Of a stretch of 64,000 nucleotides of DNA, positions 9,713 through 18,766 are shown one piece after another. The notes under the pieces are model-generated. The model was given only the letters and a program-made list of their open reading frames with translations, did no database searches and was not told the DNA's origin. Source of the DNA: an uncultured Bacillota bacterium (GTDB lineage: Bacteria > Bacillota > Clostridia > Peptostreptococcales > Anaerovoracaceae); NCBI GenBank assembly GCA_927441425.1, contig CAKMKG010000010.1:62001-126000 (forward strand), in the 5' to 3' direction. How positions within the stretch are numbered: position 1 is the first letter of the stretch; each line of letters starts with the position of its first letter. Position numbers and translations under genes: made by a program.

Positions 9713-12262
9713 TTATAATGAACGCGTGAGATAGATCGTGTAGGTCTTCAGGGTTCTGTTTGAAAGAACGGTAAAGGTGATACTTTGGTTTCCGGGATTT
9801 AGGCTCACGGCCGTATTCAGAGTACCCGTTCCAGCCGCGCTGCCAGTGATCGTGATCGTTGCATCAGGATCAACCGCGGTCACCGATACGATAGCCAAAG
9901 TAGCTGCCTCGGCCGCATTTGCGGCAATCGGATCCAAACTTGGAAGCAGTGCCAGCCCATCAATGGAAATCGCACTCAAGTTGGTGTTTCCCGCCACCTC
10001 AACACTAATCGTGTAGGTCCTTGTTGTCATCCCTGCTGACGATGCATCCAACGTAATCGTCGTAATGTCGCTTGGATCCAACGGAATATTCAAAGCCGAA
10101 GTTGCCGCGGTACCGTTGATGGATATCGTGGTTCCGCTGGCCGCTGTGGCGGTGACATCGACGCCGGAGGTTCCAAATGGTACCGTGATGTCATAGCTGG
10201 TTTTGGAGGCGGCAAAGCCTGTAAGTACATTGCTTCCGCCGGAAGGTGCAAGGGTCAGCGTGCTTAAGGTAGCAGTTGTAACCGGTGGGACTGCTGCCGC
10301 AACGGTCCATGTAGCGGAGGCTGCCGGTATCGCTTTCCCGCCGGACTTGGTTTTTAATTTATTCGCAACGACTGCCACATAATACGCTTGGCCCTCCGTC
10401 AGGTTTGCGCTTGGTGTTATGGTAATTGTGTCGGAAGAACTGATGGAAGCGGTGAAGGTGACATTTGCGCCACTGGCACTGCCGCTCTTCAGCTGAAGGC
10501 ACTCCTGCAGGTAGGCTGCGATTACCTCTCCGCCGTCACTGTATTTCACAACATCTTCCGTAAATTTAATGGTAATGGGGGTGCTTGCCGCTACTCCCGT
10601 CGCACCGTTGGCTGGGCTAAATTTGACCGATGTACTACCGCCCTTTGAACTGGTGGTAAAATATGCGGATGCCCCTTCATTTTTCGTTCCGCCGACATTG
10701 ATCAAGGCTTCATCCTTGAGTACTACATAATATTTCGTACTCGTGTTCAAATCATATCCTGGAGTAAGGGTGATTATTTTTTTTGCGCTGTTAATTTCTG
10801 CTGTAAAATCAACATCATCTCCACCCTTGGTATTGAGTTTCAGACTGACAAAGTCTTTTATATTTGAAGCACTGATGACCTTTCCATCAGCCAGCTTCAT
10901 AGAAGAAGTAAAGGTCAATGTGATTTTCGAGTCCACGTCAACGTCCGTTGCCTTGCTCTTTGGATGAAAGGCAACGTCAACATCGGAATTGCCTTCTTCC
11001 TCGGCTCTGTCTACGGTGGTTGCGACGGTCATTTTATTTGGCTTTGTTTCGTAGGTGATGTTATCGGCATTGACAAACATTTGGGTAATGACACCTTCAC
11101 CATGGAAATATGCTTCTGCATTCACTGTCGCTTCCAGCACCTGTGCTTTTCCAGTCAGCGTGATATCGGAATACCTTCCTGCTCCGGTTATCGTGAGCGC
11201 TGTGATTTTGCCGGATTCCAGAGCAACTACAGCAGAGGAGCCCATAATAGTAACGATGGGGAAGTTCCCCTTCAATGTCACATCAGCTCCTTTATTGACC
11301 GCCACATTTAGAATGCCAAAACCGTCTTTCCCTGCAGTCTGCAGGATGGATTTCCCTGATGCGGACAGCTTGGGAATGACCGTGGTACCCTTTGTCACGA
11401 TTCGTACCGCACTGTCGTCCTTGTCCACCACCATGCCGGCAATTCTTGAATTGTTAATGGTGATGCTCTTGGATCCTCCGCCATTCACCGTGAGCTTTCC
11501 TAAGATAACACAGTTATCGATCGTGGCATTGCCTTCTCCAAGATCTTCATCGATTGTCACATCGTCCGTATAAATTTTCCCGAGAAGGGTTGTATCATTT
11601 TCATCGATGGTTGTTCTCCGAGAAACGATGGTTTCGTTATCCAATATTTCGCATAATATTTTTGCTGCTTGCGCTCTGGTAAGAGGATCCGTCGGATGGA
11701 GCCTTCCGTCGTCATAGGCTCCGAAATATTGCCTTCCCGTCATCTTTTCCAGCGCGGCTGTGGCCCAGGTTGCGATCAATCTATAGTCGCGGTAGGTTTT
11801 CAGATCTCCGCCGCCTTTATAATTGGGAAGGATGTTGGACAGCATGACTGCCGCCTCCTGCCGGGTAACCGAGCTGTTGGGCCGAAAGGTATCTCCCGAG
11901 CCGCTTGCATAGGTTGCTGTCACAGCCGTGGCAACCGCGTTGGAATACCATTGGCCGAAAGGAACATCTTTAAAAGAAATCGCATCGGTATCAATATTGA
12001 TTTTAAATGCATCATTGATCATGGTAACAAACTCGGCTCTGCTTACGGTCTTGTCCGGCTTAAAACGCCCGTCGGGATAGCCGTCAACGAAGTCCAGATT
12101 ATAAGCCCTCGTAATAAAGCCTTCCGCCCAGTGCCCTCTCGCATCGGAGAATTTGACGGCCCCATAGGAATTCACGGGCAGGATAAAAGGCAACGATAAA
12201 ACCATTGCCAGCGATAGCGCTGCCGCCAATATTCTGTGTCCGATTCTTCTTTTTAGGCTCAT
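9713..12262 (-). CDS. SLH-domain protein with Big_5 and cadherin-like modules
   Basis: About 849 residues. The start is set at 12262 because AGGAGG lies 9 nt before that ATG; the ATG 21 nt upstream would put the ribosome site inside the gene. A signal peptide is followed by three SLH modules (to about residue 210; TVSRAEF, SVTRQEA, PLTRAQA). Next comes a repetitive beta-rich region (about 220-420), then two SbsA-like Ig modules (Big_5, marked by INSAKKIITLTP and later SSSDTITITP) and a C-terminal cadherin-like beta-sandwich pair (PF12733 type, from about 690). It should be bound to the wall polymer through SLH. It is the clear paralogue of the next gene (12508c), with a different C-terminus. 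Confidence 0.88.
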   Translation of the reverse strand: MSLKRRIGHRILAAALSLAMVLSLPFILPVNSYGAVKFSDARGHWAEGFITRAYNLDFVDGYPDGRFKPDKTVSRAEFVTMINDAFKINIDTDAISFKDVPFGQWYSNAVATAVTATYASGSGDTFRPNSSVTRQEAAVMLSNILPNYKGGGDLKTYRDYRLIATWATAALEKMTGRQYFGAYDDGRLHPTDPLTRAQAAKILCEILDNETIVSRRTTIDENDTTLLGKIYTDDVTIDEDLGEGNATIDNCVILGKLTVNGGGSKSITINNSRIAGMVVDKDDSAVRIVTKGTTVIPKLSASGKSILQTAGKDGFGILNVAVNKGADVTLKGNFPIVTIMGSSAVVALESGKITALTITGAGRYSDITLTGKAQVLEATVNAEAYFHGEGVITQMFVNADNITYETKPNKMTVATTVDRAEEEGNSDVDVAFHPKSKATDVDVDSKITLTFTSSMKLADGKVISASNIKDFVSLKLNTKGGDDVDFTAEINSAKKIITLTPGYDLNTSTKYYVVLKDEALINVGGTKNEGASAYFTTSSKGGSTSVKFSPANGATGVAASTPITIKFTEDVVKYSDGGEVIAAYLQECLQLKSGSASGANVTFTASISSSDTITITPSANLTEGQAYYVAVVANKLKTKSGGKAIPAASATWTVAAAVPPVTTATLSTLTLAPSGGSNVLTGFAASKTSYDITVPFGTSGVDVTATAASGTTISINGTAATSALNIPLDPSDITTITLDASSAGMTTRTYTISVEVAGNTNLSAISIDGLALLPSLDPIAANAAEAATLAIVSVTAVDPDATITITGSAAGTGTLNTAVSLNPGNQSITFTVLSNRTLKTYTIYLTRSL

Positions 12263-12283
12263 GATCAAGATCCTCCTACTCAT

Positions 12284-12507
12284 TTCCCCTAAATTCTAAC
12301 ATTTTTTTATCTCAATGACAATTCCGTAGCTTAATAAACTATGGATGCAGGAATTGTAAATACGGCGCAGTAGATCGCCCCTATCATAAAATATCGGCAG
12401 CGACCAGAATTACTTAAATAAAGTTTGAAAAACAAAGGAGGATAGATTTTACGCTATCCTCCCAATGATTACTTCTATATGGATTCTCCGGTTAATTCAT
12501 GGGCTGA
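12284..12507 (-). other. Spacer between the two paralogous SLH genes
   Basis: Holds the terminator of the upstream gene (12437-12462) and about 150 AT-rich bases that should contain the promoter of the 9713c gene. I could not assign a confident -35/-10 pair. Confidence 0.3.
12437..12462 (-). terminator. Terminator of the 12508c SLH gene
   Basis: On the minus strand GGAGGATAG pairs perfectly with CTATCCTCC around an 8-nt loop and is followed by TTTGTTTTT. Confidence 0.8.
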
Positions 12508-15282
12508 TTAGGTTGTAACTTTAGTACCCAGTTTTCGCACGGTCAGGTCCGAAAAAGCCTCAATCGCAGAATTCATTGCAGAGGCCGCATTATCGACTTC
12601 CGCCTGTGTTGCGGAAGGGTTTCCCAATACTGTTTCCGCTGTAGTGATTGCTGATGTAAATGTGGACATCGTGCCAGAGGTTACCCAGTATTTGTCGGTT
12701 GCAATGTCGGTACCGTCCAGACTTGTGAAGGTTGAGCTTCTTAAGTTGTTTGCGGTGTTGATTACACTAGATAAACTGTTTTTCACGATGATTGGTTTCG
12801 TGCCATAGGACTTTTGGGTATTGAATGTCGACACGGCCGAATATAATGCTCCGGCGGCGGTATTCACTGCATCGACGGATTGAACAGTGGATTTTGCCTC
12901 GGTCGCTGTGTTGATGGCCGTATTCAGAGTGGACATTTGATCCGGTGTCACCCACTGCCTGGCAGGGTCCACATTACTACCATCGGCACTTGTTTCAATA
13001 TTGATTTTGCTTGCATCTGCTGCTGCGATGGCAGTATCGATGGCTACGGTATCTACTTTTATCTTTGAACCAAGACTCTTTGCAGACAGAAAACTGTTGG
13101 TAGCGGTGTCGAGGGTCGCCGCAGCGGCACCGGCGGCAGCTGTCGTCAGAACAGTTGACTTAGCGCTGGTTGCCGTTGCAATTGCATTATCCAGGGCGGT
13201 CATCTGTGCTGAGGTAACCCAGTAATCTGTGGTATACACATCTGTGCCGTTCACGCTTTGCGATACATTTACCTTGGCGTTGTTTGCGCGGGTGATCGCT
13301 GTGTTGATCGCAGTAACATCAACGCTGCCGGTAGTCCATGTGACGGAGGAAGCGGGAATTGAAGCGCCTCCAGTTTTTGTTTTCAGCTTGTTAGCGACCA
13401 CTGCCACATAGTATTTCTGGTTCAAATCTAGATTTGAACTCGGTGTTATGGTAATCATCTTTTTCGCGGAATTAATGGTAACTGAGTAGGATACCGTTTC
13501 GCCGCTAGCGCTTGTTTTTCGAAAGACCAGACAGTCTTTTAAATAAGAATCACTGGTGCTGATGGTTGCGGCATTGCTGTAACGGACCACATCCTCAGAG
13601 AACGCAATGGAGATGCTTGTATTGACCGGGATCGTTGCTGCTCCGTTAACCGGGCTGAAAGTGGTCGTTACGCTGCCATAGGTATCTCCGGTTGTAAAAC
13701 TGATTGATTGAGCGGTGTTCCCGTTTCCATCGGAATCACGAAGGGAGTTTTTATCGATAATCACATAATATTTTGTATCCTTCGTCAGGGATGCGTCAGG
13801 CACAATCGAGATAATTTTTTTCGCACTGTTTATTGTCGCGGTGTAGCCAACCTTGCTTCCGGAAGAGGAGCTTTTTCGCAGGACAACGAAGTCATCGATA
13901 TCGGAATTGGAAATAGTGTCTCCATCGTACATTTTCATTGCCGAATCAAATGTTATGGTAATCGTTGCATCCAATTTCACTTTTGTCGCACCGTTTTTCG
14001 GACTGAAGGTAATAGCAGAAGTTCCATCCGATTGGGTCGGCGTGTCGGCAGAGGAAGCAATGGTCCACCGTTTCGGTTTTGTTTCATAGGTAACATCGTC
14101 GGCATTGACGTTCATTTGAGAAATGGTGCCGCTACCGTGGAAATAACTCTGCGTATTGACGGTTGCTGTGCTAATGGTTGTATTGCTTGCCGCTGTAATG
14201 TCGGAGTATCGGCCGCCCACGGTCAACGAATCGATTGTGCCGGAGTCTAGCGTTACTTTTGCTTTAGTGCCGCTAACATTCACCTTGGGAAAGGTTCCCT
14301 TCAATGTGACTTCCGCGGAACCGTTCACGGTGATATTACTGAAGCCCGAGCCAAAAAGACCGCCGCCCAGACTGGAGGTCTGCAGTATGCAGGCTTGGGA
14401 AGCGGAGAGCTTGGATATGGCGGTTTGCCCCTTTGCAAGAATGCGAACCGGATCGTCGTCTTTATTGACGGCCACATTCGCGACACGGGAATTGTTCACG
14501 GTGATCGTCTCGGTTCCTCCGCCCTTGACGGAAAGGGTGCCTAAAATCACACAATTGTCAATTGTGGCACTGTCTTCTCCAAGATCTTCATCTATGGTCA
14601 CATTATTGGAATATATTTTACCGGATAATTTCGTGCCGTCATCGTCGATCACAGGGCTGCTGGTAACAATGGTCTCTTTATCAATCATATCGCAGATGAT
14701 CTTTGCGGTTTGACCCCTTGTGAGCTGGTCGACAGGATGAATTTTTCCGTCATTGTATGCGCCGATGTATCCTTTTCCATTGACTTTTTCCACGGCGTCA
14801 TAGGCCCAGTCGGCAATGGATTTATAATCCGAATAAGCTTTCAAATTGCCTCCCGTTCCATAGATGGGCACGATTCTGGATATCATGACTGCCGCTTCCT
14901 GTCTGGTGATCGGATTGTTCGGCCGGAAGGTATTGTCATCATAGCCCGCAGTGTAAGCTGCAGCTACGGCCTTTGAAACGTCGTTATAATACCACTCGCC
15001 GTAGACTACATCGCTGAAGGCCAGGTTTTCTGTTCCGGCATTGCCCAGGGCCTTGTTCACCATGGTGGCAAATTCGGCTCGGGTTACCGCTTTATCCGGC
15101 GAAAATCTGCCGTCGGGATATCCCGTTATTATTTTTTTGTTAACAGCGGTATTGATATAGCTTTCTGCCCAGTGCCCGGACGTATCGGAAAACTTACTTG
15201 CTCCATAGGAATTTACAGGCGCAGCCAGCGGCAGCGACAGGATAATCGCCAGAATACCGCAGCCTATTCTTTTCAATTTCAT
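12508..15282 (-). CDS. SLH-domain protein with Big_5 and three FIVAR-like repeats
   Basis: A 924-residue exported protein. Signal peptide (residues 1-27, ending NSYGA), three SLH modules (about 28-215; AVTRAEF, PITRQEA, QLTRGQT), a beta-rich spacer, two SbsA-like Big_5 modules (each with INSAKKII/MITITP), then three helical repeats of about 80 residues near 660-910. Each repeat carries a YWVTSxxM or QWVTPDQM signature and resembles FIVAR modules, which bind sugars or matrix in other wall proteins. The first two thirds are parallel to the 9713c protein, so the pair is a tandem duplication whose C-terminal modules were exchanged. The ribosome site is GGGGGA. Confidence 0.88.
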   Translation of the reverse strand: MKLKRIGCGILAIILSLPLAAPVNSYGASKFSDTSGHWAESYINTAVNKKIITGYPDGRFSPDKAVTRAEFATMVNKALGNAGTENLAFSDVVYGEWYYNDVSKAVAAAYTAGYDDNTFRPNNPITRQEAAVMISRIVPIYGTGGNLKAYSDYKSIADWAYDAVEKVNGKGYIGAYNDGKIHPVDQLTRGQTAKIICDMIDKETIVTSSPVIDDDGTKLSGKIYSNNVTIDEDLGEDSATIDNCVILGTLSVKGGGTETITVNNSRVANVAVNKDDDPVRILAKGQTAISKLSASQACILQTSSLGGGLFGSGFSNITVNGSAEVTLKGTFPKVNVSGTKAKVTLDSGTIDSLTVGGRYSDITAASNTTISTATVNTQSYFHGSGTISQMNVNADDVTYETKPKRWTIASSADTPTQSDGTSAITFSPKNGATKVKLDATITITFDSAMKMYDGDTISNSDIDDFVVLRKSSSSGSKVGYTATINSAKKIISIVPDASLTKDTKYYVIIDKNSLRDSDGNGNTAQSISFTTGDTYGSVTTTFSPVNGAATIPVNTSISIAFSEDVVRYSNAATISTSDSYLKDCLVFRKTSASGETVSYSVTINSAKKMITITPSSNLDLNQKYYVAVVANKLKTKTGGASIPASSVTWTTGSVDVTAINTAITRANNAKVNVSQSVNGTDVYTTDYWVTSAQMTALDNAIATATSAKSTVLTTAAAGAAAATLDTATNSFLSAKSLGSKIKVDTVAIDTAIAAADASKINIETSADGSNVDPARQWVTPDQMSTLNTAINTATEAKSTVQSVDAVNTAAGALYSAVSTFNTQKSYGTKPIIVKNSLSSVINTANNLRSSTFTSLDGTDIATDKYWVTSGTMSTFTSAITTAETVLGNPSATQAEVDNAASAMNSAIEAFSDLTVRKLGTKVTT

Positions 15283-15420
15283 TGATTTGTTCCCCCTCTT
15301 AAATAGACTAATATGAAAAGTTCTGTTTTATATTTTTTAAACTTTTAGTAAATTTTACTACTTTATCAGTTAAAATACAATTCCCGGATATTACATTTTT
15401 ATTAAGTTATCTGCTCTCGA

Positions 15421-15460
15421 TTGACACATGTCAACATTTTCCGACCCAGTTTTGTACTGG
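15421..15460. promoter_or_regulatory. Two inverted repeats in the divergent SLH spacer
   Basis: TTGACA (15421-15426) and TGTCAA (15429-15434) form a dyad with 2-nt spacing, and CCAGT-TTTGT-ACTGG (15446-15460) forms a second one that reaches into the -35 of the 15613 gene. They look like operator candidates; no binding protein is known. Confidence 0.35.
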
Positions 15461-15486
15461 ACACTCTTTGCGTGAAAGCATATAAT
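15458..15486 (+). promoter_or_regulatory. Sigma-A promoter of the 15613 gene
   Basis: TGGACA, 17 bp, TATAAT. The leader to ATG is about 120 nt. Confidence 0.7.
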
Positions 15487-15612
15487 TGGGATAGGTGAAA
15501 CCGGGAATTCAGTGACGTTTCAAACACCACATTTTTGACGCTATTAAAAGGAGAAAAGTTCCATTCAAACGGGAAGATTCGTATATACAGGAGAAAATGG
15601 GAGGAGAAAGAG

Positions 15613-17994
15613 ATGAATTACAAGAAAGGGTTATCCCTGATATTGATCTTTGCCATGGTGCTGACCATGGGGATTTCCGGCAGCTATGGGGAAACGGATG
15701 CGGGCACTGCATTTGCCGACATCAGCGGGCATTGGGCGGAAGACACAATAAAGGAAGCGGCAAGCCTCAAGATCGTAGGGGGATATCCCGACGGAACTTA
15801 CCTACCGGACAACTTAATTAAAAGAGAAGAGTTTCTAAAACTCCTTTCCAATATATTGACGGAGAAACCGGACATTGCGAATACGAAGCTCCCATTCACA
15901 GACGTTGTGGAGGAGGAATGGTATGTTCCTACTATTAAGATAGCAGTAGCTGCCGGAATCACATCCGGATACGGAGACGGAACCTTCGGCATCGGACTGA
16001 TGATCAGTAGGCAGGAGGCGGCAAAAATTGCAGGATCTGTGATCCCATCCTATGATGTTGAGGGGGAAAAGGGCGCGGAAACAGCTCTGGATAAAGGACA
16101 GATCGCCGATTGGGCATATGATTATGTCGATCTGATGTTTAAAAAAGGCTACATGAAAGGGGACACAGAAGGAAACTTCCGCCCGACCATGGCGCTGACC
16201 AGAGCAGAGGCTGCAACGATTTTATTAAATATAAAGAAAAACGAAGCGGTTATTGCAGCAAATGCAGAGGAACTTGCTGTTACGGATTGTATGGCATCCC
16301 ATGATGGTATGGAGGGTGTTTTCGTTAAGGGTTCCGGGACGAAAAACGATCCTTATCAAATCGCCACCGAGGAGCAGCTGAATCACATGAAAATGCATGT
16401 AACGGAAGGAGCCTTCTACATATTAACAAAAAATATCGCGATCACGAAGGACTACGCAGTCACACCTCCGGCCGTTGGCTCTGATGAGCCTAATTGGACC
16501 GAAGGTAACTTTGCGCCGATCGGAAGCAAAGAAGTACCGTTCAAAGGATCTCTCGATGGAAATGAATATACCATCAGTGGATTGAATGTTTCCGGGACTG
16601 TCGGAACTGGTTCAAAAAAGACAGTGGCAAGCTATGCGGGGTTATTCGGATATTTGGCTTCCGGCTCCAGCGTGACAGACCTTATTATCGATGCGGCTAC
16701 TATTATGGGGAATCAATATACCGGAGCAGTTGTGGGATATAATGAAGGGACAATCAAGAATTGCCAGCTTGGAAAAAAGGGCATCGTGAATGGACGGACA
16801 AATACCGGAGGGCTTGTCGGGTACAGCACGCAGCCGTTATCCTCCCTGAGAAACCGAGGTGAGGTTACCGGGACAGCCGCCAATACCGGAGGTATTGTGG
16901 GCTATATCAGTGCACCGGGAACAGCCCTGCATTATTGCCAGAATGAAGGCACGGTTGTCGGAAACGAAAGCACCGGTGGCGTAGTCGGCAAGTTTATCTC
17001 TTCTGCAGACGAAGCTTCAAATATAAAGGAATGCTACAATAAGGGAACCGTACAATCAGGCGCTTATCAAGCGGGTGGGATCGCAGGTACAGCAAGCGGA
17101 GAAAACTACGGTATAATAATAAGTGATTGTTCAAATTCAGGGGTGGTAACAGGAGCGGGTGTAAATGGAGGGATAGCCGGTTTGCTGGAAACAAAAAAAG
17201 CAACTGTGACGGATTGTAAAAACATGGGTACGGTTTCCGGTTACGGAGCCGGCGGGATCGTCGGCAGCAACCGGGGGGTAATTAGCTATTGTTACAATTC
17301 CGGAACTGTAAAAGCGAAATTGGACGCGGGAGGAATTACAGCTCACCAGAATAATGGAGAGGGAAGAGTAACGAAGTCTTATAACGAAGGAACAGTCTAT
17401 GCGAAAAGCTATGCCGGCGGTATCATTGGTGAAAACAATTCAAAAGTTGATAATTGCTACAATTCTGGCAAGGTGAGCGGTGAAGATAATATTGGAGGAA
17501 TTGCCGGAGCTAATACAAAAGCAGTTACCAATGTGTATGGATCCGGAATTGTTACCGGAGATTACATCGTAGGAATTTTGGTCGGAAGGAATGTCGGAAC
17601 ATTAAGCAACTCTTACTGGTTGGACTCCGCAGGCACCTTGAGTATTGGCTTGGCTGACCATACAAGCAGTCAGTCATTGGTAAAGCGGGTCGCCCATGAA
17701 GAGCTGTCCGGCCAGATTAAAATTAAGACACAGGATGGGTATCGGTTACTCGTAGACGTAATGAATGATAATAATATAACCAGTACAGATATTGCCAATA
17801 AGACGAGACCGAATCCGGTGTGGGAATACCTTTATGCCGTTGCAGAACCGGCATCGGGAGCAGTAATGACAGTCATCTCTGATGGGGGAGGGATTGTGCC
17901 TCCGATTGGATATGATACAGCTGATATAAAGGGCAATACAATTAAAGCGGAAGACATAAAGATGAAATACCTCTATCCTAGCATTAAAAATTAA
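15613..17994 (+). CDS. SLH-domain protein with GLUG-type beta-helix repeats
   Basis: About 793 residues. ATG 15613 is chosen because it follows GGGAGGAG and opens a proper signal peptide (MNYKKGLSLILIF...); an in-frame upstream ATG would add 26 charged residues. Three SLH modules lie at about 35-205 (LIKREEF, MISRQEA, ALTRAEA). From about 225 to 640 the protein is a run of GLUG-type repeats (TGGLVGYS, TGGIVGYI, AGGIAGTA, GGIAGANT) that fold as a right-handed beta-helix and occur in wall adhesins and peptidase-like surface proteins. The final 100 residues are unassigned. Wall-bound adhesin is the likely role. Confidence 0.88.
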   Translation: MNYKKGLSLILIFAMVLTMGISGSYGETDAGTAFADISGHWAEDTIKEAASLKIVGGYPDGTYLPDNLIKREEFLKLLSNILTEKPDIANTKLPFTDVVEEEWYVPTIKIAVAAGITSGYGDGTFGIGLMISRQEAAKIAGSVIPSYDVEGEKGAETALDKGQIADWAYDYVDLMFKKGYMKGDTEGNFRPTMALTRAEAATILLNIKKNEAVIAANAEELAVTDCMASHDGMEGVFVKGSGTKNDPYQIATEEQLNHMKMHVTEGAFYILTKNIAITKDYAVTPPAVGSDEPNWTEGNFAPIGSKEVPFKGSLDGNEYTISGLNVSGTVGTGSKKTVASYAGLFGYLASGSSVTDLIIDAATIMGNQYTGAVVGYNEGTIKNCQLGKKGIVNGRTNTGGLVGYSTQPLSSLRNRGEVTGTAANTGGIVGYISAPGTALHYCQNEGTVVGNESTGGVVGKFISSADEASNIKECYNKGTVQSGAYQAGGIAGTASGENYGIIISDCSNSGVVTGAGVNGGIAGLLETKKATVTDCKNMGTVSGYGAGGIVGSNRGVISYCYNSGTVKAKLDAGGITAHQNNGEGRVTKSYNEGTVYAKSYAGGIIGENNSKVDNCYNSGKVSGEDNIGGIAGANTKAVTNVYGSGIVTGDYIVGILVGRNVGTLSNSYWLDSAGTLSIGLADHTSSQSLVKRVAHEELSGQIKIKTQDGYRLLVDVMNDNNITSTDIANKTRPNPVWEYLYAVAEPASGAVMTVISDGGGIVPPIGYDTADIKGNTIKAEDIKMKYLYPSIKN

Positions 17995-18018
17995 AGCGGG
18001 AAAGCTGAGAAGTTAAAA

Positions 18019-18035
18019 TGTAATATGGCTGTAAT
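18019..18035 (+). promoter_or_regulatory. TGTAAT-N5-TGTAAT direct repeat, operator candidate
   Basis: Two TGTAAT units 11 bp apart, ending 21 bp before the -10 of the 18122 gene. Same spacing as at 20403, and in the opposite orientation at 20517 and 52747. The 11-bp period is the pattern bound by OmpR/PhoB-type regulators (compare the PhoP boxes of Firmicutes). Confidence 0.45.
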
Positions 18036-18062
18036 GGACTTAAGCTAACACTTTGGTATAAT
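18035..18062 (+). promoter_or_regulatory. Promoter of the 18122-18767 gene pair
   Basis: TGGACT (18035-18040), 16 bp, TATAAT (18057-18062). The stretch from the upstream repeat to TGGACTT is nearly identical to the one at 20403-20425. Confidence 0.65.
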
Positions 18063-18121
18063 ATCCAAAGAATGAAAAATCATGATAACCTGTTTTTATA
18101 ATACTGAAAGGGGTGGAAACT

Positions 18122-18748
18122 TTGAAGAGAACAAAAGTATTAATATTAATCGTGACGCTTGTGTTATTAGTAGGCTCAGTTACGGGGACCGCATTTGCAG
18201 ACGTTGATTACAGCCAGTGGGATTCTCAAGCGGCTTATCCTCAAGATGTAGTCGGAACTCCATATTTTTCGTCAGTCAAATACTTGATTGACAAAAAAGT
18301 GCTAACCGGATATGTTGATGGAACATTTAAGCCGGAGAATAGTATTACAAGGGCGGAAGTTGCCGTAGCCATAACGAAGATGGTCAATCGAACGAAAGAC
18401 GTAGATGCAATGGCTGCAAAAAATACCTTTGCGGATCTTACCGGTTACGATTGGGCGAAAGGCTATATTAATACAATGGTAGATGCCGGTGTAATAAAAG
18501 GGATTACTGCCACTACATATGAGCCGGGAAAAAATATCAGCTATGCAGAGCTAATTACAATGCTGATCAGAACAAATAGCGGCGCGGCGTCCGAGCTAGA
18601 AAATTATGGGAATTGGCCAAATAACTATATTCAATATGCGCAAATGTACAATATAATTGGTGATGTAATTATAACTGATTGGTATGCTCCGGCTACAAGA
18701 GGTGATACAGCAAGGCTAATATACCGGGTAATGCCAAAATCAAATTAG
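18122..18748 (+). CDS. Short secreted protein made of SLH modules
   Basis: About 208 residues. I place the start at TTG 18122 because AAGGGG sits 8 nt before it; a GTG at 18113 is the alternative and would lie inside that ribosome site. Signal peptide (ending GTAFAD), then two clear SLH modules (PYFSSVKYLIDKKV...SITRAEV and YDWAKGYINTMVDAG...ISYAELI) and a third degenerate one to the end (YIQYAQMYNIIGDV...TRGDTARLIY). There is almost nothing besides SLH, so it may be a small wall-capping or S-layer accessory protein. It precedes 18767 by 18 bp, in one transcript. Confidence 0.82.
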   Translation: MKRTKVLILIVTLVLLVGSVTGTAFADVDYSQWDSQAAYPQDVVGTPYFSSVKYLIDKKVLTGYVDGTFKPENSITRAEVAVAITKMVNRTKDVDAMAAKNTFADLTGYDWAKGYINTMVDAGVIKGITATTYEPGKNISYAELITMLIRTNSGAASELENYGNWPNNYIQYAQMYNIIGDVIITDWYAPATRGDTARLIYRVMPKSN

Positions 18749-18766
18749 TAAAGAGGGGGATATATC

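Noticed and set aside
11055-11573. Plus-strand reading frames opposite the SLH genes (11055, 11669, 13708, 14156)
   Set aside because: They are shadows of low-complexity SLH/Big_5 coding sequence on the minus strand; no ribosome site and no family likeness.
12508-15282. Frameshift or broken end in the FIVAR-like region
   Set aside because: The frame stays open through all three repeats to a clean stop followed by a terminator.
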